Source: Cupriavidus basilensis
GTDB lineage: Bacteria > Pseudomonadota > Gammaproteobacteria > Burkholderiales > Burkholderiaceae
Assembly (NCBI RefSeq): GCF_008801925.2
Contig: NZ_CP062804.1
Coordinates: forward strand, 2,232,001 to 2,296,000
Direction: 5' to 3'
Length of the DNA: 64,000 nucleotides
The notes beneath the pieces are model-generated. The model saw nothing but the letters and a program-made list of their open reading frames with translations. It did no database searches and had not been told where the DNA came from. This document shows, piece after piece, positions 46,424-53,788 of this stretch (positions are counted from its first letter, which is position 1; every line of letters starts with the position of its first letter). The position numbers and the translations under genes were made by a program.

Positions 46424-46891
46424 TCAGTCCTGGATCCACGGCAGATCGTGAAAGCGCCAGCCGCCGCGCTTGCCGCGCCGTTGCCGCTCGTCGATCTCAC
46501 CTTCGAAGCCTTCGAGCACGTTGAACACATGCGCGATCCCCGCCTTGGTGGCGGCTTCGGCAGCCAGCGCGGAGCGGTTGCCGCTGCGGCACAGCAGCAG
46601 CACCACGGCGTCCTTGCCGGTCTTGGCTTCGAGCTCGCGCGCAAAGCGCGGGTTGCGGGTCAGGCTGGTGCCGGTGGCCCAGGGCACGTGCAGGGTATCG
46701 GGCACATAGCCGACGAACTTGCGCTCTTCCGCTGTGCGTACGTCGACCAGCACCGCATCGCCGGCGCTGAACAGCGCCCAGGCCTGCTGCGGCGTCACGC
46801 GGCCGGCATAGGGCAGGCCGGAGGAACGTGCCACGCCGCGAGCGGCTTCCAGCACGGGATGCTTGATCTTGTCTTCCGATGCGACTGTCAT
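46424..46891 (-). CDS. Rhodanese-like sulfurtransferase of the encapsulin locus
   Basis: A 155-residue single-domain rhodanese. Catalytic Cys101 sits in LLLCRSGNRSALAA, and VLVDVRTAEERKFVGYVPDTLHVPW is the conserved N-terminal half. The start at 46891 (MTVASED) has a better ribosome site than 46912. Rhodaneses move persulfide sulfur. In family 2A loci they are thought to help feed or empty the sulfur store. It is the first gene of the run transcribed toward the shell and desulfurase. Confidence 0.92.
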   Translation of the reverse strand: MTVASEDKIKHPVLEAARGVARSSGLPYAGRVTPQQAWALFSAGDAVLVDVRTAEERKFVGYVPDTLHVPWATGTSLTRNPRFARELEAKTGKDAVVLLLCRSGNRSALAAEAATKAGIAHVFNVLEGFEGEIDERQRRGKRGGWRFHDLPWIQD

Positions 46892-47194
46892 GAAACGCTC
46901 TCCTTGCAGCATGTTGTCCGCGTGCGGGCTAAGCCGGGCCTGCCCGATGCACGCTTTGTCGTTGACGGCAACCGCCTATAGCCATCACGGCTCAACTATG
47001 AAATGACGCTGCCGGATTGAGAACGAATAAAAACGCATTTCCTAAGACGCTTCCTCGAGGGCGGCACGGGCCAACGCGGGAAAGGCATGAGCCGGCTTGA
47101 CAAACCTGCCTGGCTGCGTCCAGATTCAGGGGCGGCTATGGATAACCACAGTTCACCGCGCATCGTTCACCGCTCACCTGCAGCAAGGAATGCC

Positions 47195-48043
47195 ATGACT
47201 CCCTCCCCTGCCCGGCGCCGTTTCGTGCGGCACGCCCTGCTGCTGGCCGGCGCCGGCATGTTGGCCAGCGCGGCAAGCGCAGCGCCTGCCGCGGCAGACG
47301 AAGCCCTCGCCGCCGCCATCGCAGGTCCGCAGCGCAGTGCCGCCAACAAGGCCCGCGACGTGTACCGCCATCCGTTGCAAACGCTGCGGTTCTTCGGCTT
47401 GCAGCCGGATCAGGCAGTGATCGAAATCGCGCCGGGCGGCGGCTGGTACACGGAGATCCTGGCACCGGTGCTGCGCGACCACGGCAAGCTATACGCCGCG
47501 CACTATGATGTGAGCGCCGCGGATGCCAGCGAGGAAGGCAAGCGCTCAAGGGCGAACTTCGAGAAGAAACTGGCGCAAGATCCGGGCAACTACGGCAAGG
47601 TCACGGTCGGCACGCTGCCGGTGCGCGCCTTTACCGATATCGCCCCGCCGGGCGGCGCCGACCTGGTGCTGACCTTTCGCAACATCCACAACTGGATCAA
47701 GGACGGCCACCTGGACGACAGCCTGCGCGCCTTCTACGCCGTGCTCAAACCCGGCGGCGTGCTGGGCGTGGAGGAGCACTGGGCCACGCCCGGCACCTCG
47801 CTGGAGCAGATGATCGCCACCGGCTACGTCACCGAAGACTACGTCATCGACCACGCCCGCGCGGCCGGCTTTGCGCTTGCCGGGCGCAGCGAGATCAATG
47901 CCAACCCCCGCGACAACCACGACCATCCCGATGGCGTGTGGTCGTTGCCGCCGACGTTACGCGGCGGCGAGCGCGACCGTGTGAGCTTCATGGCCATCGG
48001 CGAATCGGACCGCATGACGCTGAAGTTCATCAAGCCGCGCTGA
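47195..48043 (+). CDS. Exported class I SAM-dependent methyltransferase-like protein (COG4798 type)
   Basis: A 282-residue protein with a Tat-like signal (ARRRFVRHALLLAGAGMLASAASA). The Rossmann motif I is VIEIAPGGGWYTEILAPVL, followed by LVLTFRNIHNWIKDGHLDDSL and LKPGGVLGVEEH. The export signal is odd for a SAM-dependent enzyme, because SAM is cytosolic, but is common in this family. The ATG at 47195 follows AAGGA. The longer frame from 47087 has no family match. Substrate unknown. Divergent from the encapsulin locus. Confidence 0.83.
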   Translation: MTPSPARRRFVRHALLLAGAGMLASAASAAPAAADEALAAAIAGPQRSAANKARDVYRHPLQTLRFFGLQPDQAVIEIAPGGGWYTEILAPVLRDHGKLYAAHYDVSAADASEEGKRSRANFEKKLAQDPGNYGKVTVGTLPVRAFTDIAPPGGADLVLTFRNIHNWIKDGHLDDSLRAFYAVLKPGGVLGVEEHWATPGTSLEQMIATGYVTEDYVIDHARAAGFALAGRSEINANPRDNHDHPDGVWSLPPTLRGGERDRVSFMAIGESDRMTLKFIKPR

Positions 48044-48060
48044 GGCACGCTCCACGCTTG

Positions 48061-51000
48061 TCAGGCGATCGACGCCAGGCGGTCGCCCACCTTGATCGCC
48101 GAGCCCGCGCGGCAGCGCATGGCCAGCAGCGTGCCCGCCACCGGGGCCAGCACGGTCAGCTCCATCTTCATGGCCTCGACCACCAGCAGCGGCTGCCCGG
48201 CCCGCACCTGCTCGCCGGGCTGAACCAGCACCTTCCACACGCTGCCGCTCATCTCCGCCATCACGGCATGGCCGTCGTGCTCGTCATGGCGCAAGGCGGC
48301 CGGCACTTCGATGGGCGCGGCGTTGGCCTCATGGGCTTTCCAGTGCGCCACCTCCGCGCTGAAAGCCGCCTGCTGCCGCGCCTGGAAGGCGGCAATGCTG
48401 TGCGCGCTGTCCACGAGCGACTGCCGGTACGCGGCATAGTCGAAGACATCGTGCTCGATGCGCACCGTGGCGCGTCCTTCGCGGAAATCCTCGCGCAGCC
48501 GGTCCAGCTCCGCCTCTGACACCGGGTAGAACTGCACCTGGTCAAAGAAGCGCAACAGCCACGGCGCGCCGCGCGCGAACAGCGGGTTCTTGAGGAACTT
48601 GTTCCAGATCGGCAGCGTCCGCCCGATCAACTGGTAACCGCCCGGGGAGTCCATGCCATAGATGCACATATAGACCCCGCCGATGCCGACCGTGCCTTCC
48701 GCGGTGAAGGTGCGCGCGGGGCTGTACTTGGAGGTGAGCAGCCGGTGGCGCGGATCAAGCGGCACGGCGCAAGGCGCGCCAAGGTAGACGTCGCCCAACC
48801 CCAGCACCAGATAGCGCGCGGCGAACGCAATGTCCCGCACGTCGTCGCGATGCGCCAGGCCGTTGATGCGCTGGATGAAGTCGACATTGTTGGGCAGCCA
48901 CGGCGCATCAGCGCAGACCGTCTCGCGGTAGCGCTGCACGGCATCCAGCGTGGCACCATCCTCGAAGGCCATCGGCAGGTGCACCACGCGCGTGGGAATC
49001 TTCAGCGTGGCCACGTCCGGCAGGCCGGCCTCGATGGCGAGCAGCGCCTCGATCAACGCCGCCTGATGGATGCGCTGGCCGTCGTAGCGCACCTGCAGCG
49101 AGCGCACGCCGGGCGATAGCTCCAGCACGCCGTCAATCGGCTGCGCCTTGAGCGCCTCCATCATCAGGTACACCCGCAGCCGCAGGCCGATGTCGAGCAC
49201 GTTCTCGCCGTACTCCAGCAGCAAATAGCCGTCGCCCGCCTGCCGGTAGGCGATGGCCGGGTGATAGCCGCTGGCCGCGCGCGCGGCAAGAATGGCGGTG
49301 GAACGCCCCGGCGCCGGCAGCGGCGGCGCGCGCGTGATTTGCCGCAGCCCGGCAATGTCCTGATCCTGCGCCGCCTGCAAGGCACGCGCGGCATCGAAGC
49401 TGATTGGCCGGAAGCGGATCCGGTCGCCCGGCTTGACCTGGCCAACCTTCCATAGCTCGGCCTTGGCGACCGTGACGGGACACACAAAGCCGCCGAGGCT
49501 CGGGCCATCATTGGTAAGGATCACCGGGAAGTCGCCGGTGAAGTTGATGGCGCCGATTGCGTATTCGCAGTCGTGCACGTTGGATGGGTGCAGCCCCGCC
49601 TCACCGCCGTCGCGCCGCGCCCATTCGGGCCGGGGCCCGACCAGGCGCACGCCAAGGCGGTTGGCGTTGTAGTGCACCTCCCAGTCCGTGGCGAAAAAAA
49701 TCTCCATGGATGCCGGCGTAAAGAAGTCGGGAGCGCCATGCGGGCCGTGCAGGACCGCGATCTCCCAATGCTGGCCGTAGGTCGGCACCAGTGCCGCGGG
49801 GGCGGCCTGTGGCGCCGTCACCGGGGCCTCGACGCCGCTGGCGGCCAGATGTGGCTGGCCGAGCGGGAGCATGTCGCCCGGCCGTAGCGTGCGCCCGGCA
49901 TGCCCGCCGAACTGCCCGAGCGCGAAGGTGGACCGGCTGCCCAGATAGCGCGGCACATCGAAGCCATTGCGCACGGCAAGGTAGGTGCGGCAGCCTTGCG
50001 TGGCCTTGCCCAGCGCCAGGACCTGGCCCGGGGCCACGCTGATTGGCGCCCAGAACGGGACGTTCATTCCGTCGAGCGTTGCCGTGCAAGGCGCGCCGGC
50101 CAGCGCCACCACGGCCGCGCCATGAAAGCGCAGGCGTGGCCCTGTCAGCGTGCATTCCAGCCCGGCCGCGCCCGGATGATTGCCGACGATGCGGTTGGCC
50201 AGCCGGAAGGCGTAGTCGTCCATCGGGCCGGATGGCGGCACGCCGATATGCCAGTAGCCCGTGCGGCCCGGCACGTCCTGGATGCTGGTGTAGGTGCCCG
50301 GCTCCAGCACCTCGATGACCGCCGGCGCGTAGGGAAAGCCGTCGAGCATGCGCGTGAAGGCGCGGCCCGTGGTGAACTCGGGCGAGTCGACGATCTGGCG
50401 CAGGTAGTCCAGGTTGGTGGCGATGCCGCACAGGCGCGTGGCGGCCAGCGCTGCCGCGAGCCTTGCGCGCGCGGCTTCGCGGGTGGGGCCGTGAACGATC
50501 AGCTTGGCCAGCAGAGGATCGTAGAAAGCGGATACCTCCGTGCCGGTCTCGACCCAGCCGTCGACGCGCACGCCGTCCGGAAAAGCCACCTCGGTCAAGG
50601 TGCCCGGCGAGGGCTGGAACTGCTTGAGCGGATCCTCCGCATAGAGCCGCACCTCCATGGCAGCACCCTGCGGCGGGCGGGAGATGGCATCCCAGTCCAG
50701 CGCGTCGCCCGCGGCCAGCTTCAGCATGCAGGCGACCAGGTCCAGCCCGGTGACCAGTTCGGTCACGGGATGCTCCACCTGCAGCCGGGTATTGACCTCC
50801 AGGAAGTAGAAATCCTCCCGCTCCACGTCGTAGATGAACTCCACCGTGCCGGCAGAGCGGTAGCGCACCGATTCGCCCAGCTGGATCGCGGCCCGATGCA
50901 GCGCGTGGCGCGTGGCCTCGCTCAAGTGCGGCGCCGGGGTTTCCTCCACCACCTTCTGGTTGCGGCGCTGCGTGGAGCAATCCCGCTCGCCCAGCGCCAC

Positions 51001-51660
51001 CACGCGGCCCGCGCCGTCGCCAAAGATCTGCACCTCGATATGCCGCGCGCGGTCCAGGCAGCGCTCGATAAAGGCGCCGCCATGCTTGAAAAATTGCTCG
51101 CCCAGCCGCTGCACGCTGTCAAAGGCCGCGCTCAGCTCGGCATCATCAGCGCAGCGCGACAGGCCGATACCGCCTCCGCCGGCCGTGCTCTTGAGCATGA
51201 CGGGGTAGCCGATACGCGCGGCCTCCCGCAGGGCTTGTTCCACGCTGGAGAGCAGGCCGGTGCCGGGCGTCATCGGTACGCCCGCCTCGGCCGCCAGCTC
51301 GCGCGCCCGGTGCTTGAGCCCGAACTCGCGGAGCTGGTGCGGCGTCGGGCCAATGAACACCAGGCCCGCCGCCTCGCAGGCCTCGGCAAACGCCGCGCTC
51401 TCCGACAGAAAGCCGTAACCCGGAAACACGGCTTGCGCACCGGTATCCAACGCGGCTTGCAGCACGCGCTCGGCCACCAGGTAGCTATCCGCCGCACGCT
51501 CGCCACCTAGCGGCACCGCCACATCCGCCAGCCGGGCATGCGCGGCATTGCGATCGGCATCCGAATACACGGCCACGCTCTTGATACCTAGCGCACGCAA
51601 GGTGCGAATGGCGCGCACGGCAATCTCGCCACGATTGGCGATCAGTACGGTGTGGAACAT
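48061..51660 (-). CDS. uca: Urea carboxylase-type biotin enzyme (possibly guanidine carboxylase)
   Basis: A 1199-residue enzyme with domains in order: biotin carboxylase (about 1-450, with MLKSTAGGGGIGLSRC and EVNTRLQVEHPVTE), a carboxyltransferase pair related to 5-oxoprolinase subunits PxpC/PxpB (about 470-1060, with IGVPPSGPMDDYAFRLANR), and a C-terminal biotinyl domain with Lys1165 in VEAMKMEL. It makes allophanate from urea, which the neighbour then hydrolyses. Some members of this family use guanidine instead, and the motif distinguishing them was not resolved. It follows the allophanate hydrolase stop by 13 bases. Confidence 0.93.
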   Translation of the reverse strand: MFHTVLIANRGEIAVRAIRTLRALGIKSVAVYSDADRNAAHARLADVAVPLGGERAADSYLVAERVLQAALDTGAQAVFPGYGFLSESAAFAEACEAAGLVFIGPTPHQLREFGLKHRARELAAEAGVPMTPGTGLLSSVEQALREAARIGYPVMLKSTAGGGGIGLSRCADDAELSAAFDSVQRLGEQFFKHGGAFIERCLDRARHIEVQIFGDGAGRVVALGERDCSTQRRNQKVVEETPAPHLSEATRHALHRAAIQLGESVRYRSAGTVEFIYDVEREDFYFLEVNTRLQVEHPVTELVTGLDLVACMLKLAAGDALDWDAISRPPQGAAMEVRLYAEDPLKQFQPSPGTLTEVAFPDGVRVDGWVETGTEVSAFYDPLLAKLIVHGPTREAARARLAAALAATRLCGIATNLDYLRQIVDSPEFTTGRAFTRMLDGFPYAPAVIEVLEPGTYTSIQDVPGRTGYWHIGVPPSGPMDDYAFRLANRIVGNHPGAAGLECTLTGPRLRFHGAAVVALAGAPCTATLDGMNVPFWAPISVAPGQVLALGKATQGCRTYLAVRNGFDVPRYLGSRSTFALGQFGGHAGRTLRPGDMLPLGQPHLAASGVEAPVTAPQAAPAALVPTYGQHWEIAVLHGPHGAPDFFTPASMEIFFATDWEVHYNANRLGVRLVGPRPEWARRDGGEAGLHPSNVHDCEYAIGAINFTGDFPVILTNDGPSLGGFVCPVTVAKAELWKVGQVKPGDRIRFRPISFDAARALQAAQDQDIAGLRQITRAPPLPAPGRSTAILAARAASGYHPAIAYRQAGDGYLLLEYGENVLDIGLRLRVYLMMEALKAQPIDGVLELSPGVRSLQVRYDGQRIHQAALIEALLAIEAGLPDVATLKIPTRVVHLPMAFEDGATLDAVQRYRETVCADAPWLPNNVDFIQRINGLAHRDDVRDIAFAARYLVLGLGDVYLGAPCAVPLDPRHRLLTSKYSPARTFTAEGTVGIGGVYMCIYGMDSPGGYQLIGRTLPIWNKFLKNPLFARGAPWLLRFFDQVQFYPVSEAELDRLREDFREGRATVRIEHDVFDYAAYRQSLVDSAHSIAAFQARQQAAFSAEVAHWKAHEANAAPIEVPAALRHDEHDGHAVMAEMSGSVWKVLVQPGEQVRAGQPLLVVEAMKMELTVLAPVAGTLLAMRCRAGSAIKVGDRLASIA

Positions 51661-51673
51661 CGGCGCTCCCGGG

Positions 51674-53539
51674 TCAGGTTGCGCTGGCATTTGCGCTGGC
51701 GTCCGCGCTGGCGCGATACGCGCGCCAGCCGCCAAATGCCGTGATATCGCGGGCACCTTCCAGGCCCCGGGGTTCGCAGATGAACCCGGTCACTTGCCGG
51801 CCGTCTTCCAGCAGCAGCTTGCCGATGCCAAGGGGCGCGGGAATCTCCGCGACGAAGGCACCAAAGCCGGCCAGTGGCACATCCCAGAGCTCGACTTCGA
51901 TCGGCGCGCCCTGCCCTGTGCCGCTATGCACCAACCCGGGCTTGGGCGGGATCGTATCCGCCAGCGCATAAAGCCGGTAGCACGGCGCCGTGCGGCAAGC
52001 CTCCACAAAGGCCGCGTGGCGCGTGAGCAGTTGATGGTTAAGCGGCATGCCGCTAAGGTGGGCGCCGACCACGGCCAGCCGCACCGATCCCGGCGTGACC
52101 GGCGTGGCGCGCTGCGCACCAACGGGACAAGCCCGCCCGGTGGCGCCCAGCGGCAACGCTTGCGCCGCCTGCCACTGCCGGCCAAAGCGGGCCAGCGCGC
52201 GGTCCGCCCAGGCCGGGGCAATCAGCGTGATGCCCGCCGGCAGGCCGTCCTCGCGCGCACCGGCCGGCAGCGCCAGCGCCGACAGGTCGGCCAGGTTGGT
52301 GAAGTTGGTATAGGTGCCAAGCCGCGCGTTCAGGCGGATCGGATCGTCCTGCACGGCGGCCAGCGTATAGATCGACGGCGCGCTCGGCACCACCAGCGCA
52401 TCGACCGTTGCCAGCGCCAGGTGGATAGCGCGGGTCAGCGCCGCGCGCCGGTACTCGGCGCTGAACGCGTCCAGCGCGCTATAGCGGCCCGCTTCCTCCA
52501 CGATCACGCGAACGACCGGATCGATGGCTTCCGGCTGGCTGGCGTGAAGCTGGCTCACCGCCAGGAAACGCTCAGCCACCCATGGCCCCTGGTAGAGCAG
52601 CGCGGCCAGCTCGGCGAATGGCGAAAAATCAATCGGCACCAGCTTGGCGCCCATCGCCTGCAAGTCCGCCTGCGCTTGCGCGAAACTGGCCTGCGCCTGC
52701 GTATCGCCAAAGAAAGCCAGCGCATCGGGAATGCCCAGCACGGGCGATGGCGCCAGCGCGGCGGGCGCGCTCAGCGGATAGGTGCGCGAGTAAGGATCGT
52801 CGTGGTCAAAACCGCCCGCGATCTCCGCCACCAGCGCGGCATCCTCGACCGTCAGCGCAAACACGGAGACGCAATCCAGCGTGCGGCAGGCCGGCACCAC
52901 GCCGGCGCTGGAGAGCCAGCCCCGGGTCGGCTTGAGGCCCACGATATTGTTGAATGCCGCGGGAATGCGCCCCGACCCCGCCGTATCTGTCCCGAGCGAG
53001 AACGGCACCCAGCCGCGCGCCACCGAAGACGCCGAGCCCGAACTGGAGCCACCGCTGACGTACGCCGCGTCGAAGGTGTTGGGCACCGCGCCGTAGGGCG
53101 AACGAACGCCCACCAGGCCGGTGGCGAACTGATCGAGGTTAGCCTTGGCCACCACGATGGCCCCGGCCGCGCGCAGCCGCGCCACCGTGCCGGCATCGCG
53201 CTCGGCCACATACGCAAACGCGGGACACGCCGCCGTGGTGGGCCACCCCGCCACGTCGATGTTGTCTTTCACCACGAACGGCACACCGTAGAGGGGAAAC
53301 GCATCGCGCTTGCCGCCCGCTTCTTCAACCCGCGCCGCCAGCGCAGCCAGCTGGGACTGCAGCCGCGCCGCATCCAGCCGCGCGATCCAGGCCGGGTCCG
53401 CTGCGTCCAGGTCCAGGAACGGCGCCAGCGCGTCCGCGGGCGACGCGCCTTGCGTCTTGTAGAGCTGTTGCCACTCAGGCAGGCTTCGGCAACTGCCAAG
53501 GCTGGCGGCGGATCGGCGCAGAGGCGTCTTGCTGGTCAT
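51674..53539 (-). CDS. atzF: Allophanate hydrolase (AtzF type)
   Basis: A 621-residue amidase that cleaves allophanate to ammonia and carbon dioxide. The N-terminal amidase-signature domain has the catalytic Lys in PFVVKDNIDVAGWPTTA, SGGSSSGSAS for the cis-Ser, and TDTAGSGRIPAAFN for the nucleophilic Ser. The C-terminal domain (about 450-621, VRLAVVGAHLSGMPLNHQLL through VTGFICEPRGLEGARDITAFGGW) is specific to allophanate hydrolases. The ATG at 53539 precedes urea carboxylase, and the two form one operon. Confidence 0.95.
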   Translation of the reverse strand: MTSKTPLRRSAASLGSCRSLPEWQQLYKTQGASPADALAPFLDLDAADPAWIARLDAARLQSQLAALAARVEEAGGKRDAFPLYGVPFVVKDNIDVAGWPTTAACPAFAYVAERDAGTVARLRAAGAIVVAKANLDQFATGLVGVRSPYGAVPNTFDAAYVSGGSSSGSASSVARGWVPFSLGTDTAGSGRIPAAFNNIVGLKPTRGWLSSAGVVPACRTLDCVSVFALTVEDAALVAEIAGGFDHDDPYSRTYPLSAPAALAPSPVLGIPDALAFFGDTQAQASFAQAQADLQAMGAKLVPIDFSPFAELAALLYQGPWVAERFLAVSQLHASQPEAIDPVVRVIVEEAGRYSALDAFSAEYRRAALTRAIHLALATVDALVVPSAPSIYTLAAVQDDPIRLNARLGTYTNFTNLADLSALALPAGAREDGLPAGITLIAPAWADRALARFGRQWQAAQALPLGATGRACPVGAQRATPVTPGSVRLAVVGAHLSGMPLNHQLLTRHAAFVEACRTAPCYRLYALADTIPPKPGLVHSGTGQGAPIEVELWDVPLAGFGAFVAEIPAPLGIGKLLLEDGRQVTGFICEPRGLEGARDITAFGGWRAYRASADASANASAT

Positions 53540-53554
53540 CGCTTGTATCCCAGG

Positions 53555-53564
53555 TTGTATACAT
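53555..53564. promoter_or_regulatory. Candidate GntR-type operator
   Basis: TTGTATACAT is a near-palindrome around GTATAC, 16 bases ahead of the allophanate hydrolase start. GntR/FCD regulators often bind TNGTNTACNA sites like this, and GntR genes commonly accompany urea carboxylase loci. No GntR gene is inside the window. Confidence 0.35.
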
Positions 53565-53600
53565 GAGGGCGTTGCAGACCAGCAAAGCAGGAGACATGCC

Positions 53601-53631
53601 ATGTAAGACAAAAAGTACATTGATCTTACAT
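53601..53631. promoter_or_regulatory. Candidate operator: perfect 8-bp inverted repeat
   Basis: ATGTAAGA (53601-53608) and TCTTACAT (53624-53631) form a perfect inverted repeat with a 15-base spacer. Their centres are 23 bp apart, about two helical turns. It lies in the A/T-rich promoter region upstream of the allophanate hydrolase gene. Confidence 0.45.
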
Positions 53632-53661
53632 TTCGAGGAAATCAAGGGAGCCGGGATCAGA

Positions 53662-53684
53662 GCGCCTTCGCGGGCCGAAGGCGC
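53662..53684. terminator. Perfect hairpin, possible terminator
   Basis: GCGCCTTCG (53662-53670) and CGAAGGCGC (53676-53684) form a 9-bp stem around a 5-base loop, in the gap between the autotransporter end and the urea operon promoter. There is no long T-run. Confidence 0.4.
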
Positions 53685-53752
53685 ATGCGCGGCACGCACC
53701 CGCACCGCACCATGGGGCGGCGCGGGTAGAGCTAAATCAGTGCCAGCCGGCA

Positions 53753-53781
53753 GGACGACGCCGCAATGTGGTGCGTCGTCC
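53753..53781 (-). terminator. Hairpin just after the autotransporter stop
   Basis: GGACGACGC (53753-53761) pairs with GCGTCGTCC (53773-53781). It begins 8 bases past the autotransporter stop on the minus strand, a normal place for a terminator, but lacks a clear T-tract. Confidence 0.45.
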
Positions 53782-53788
53782 CGGCGCC

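Noticed and set aside
49900..51510. A 536-residue plus-strand open frame
   Set aside because: Antisense to urea carboxylase. Typical shadow composition.
48061..53539. Possible ykkC guanidine riboswitch near the urea carboxylase operon
   Set aside because: No ykkC-like conserved ACGR motifs were seen in the leader. Only short operator-like repeats are present.
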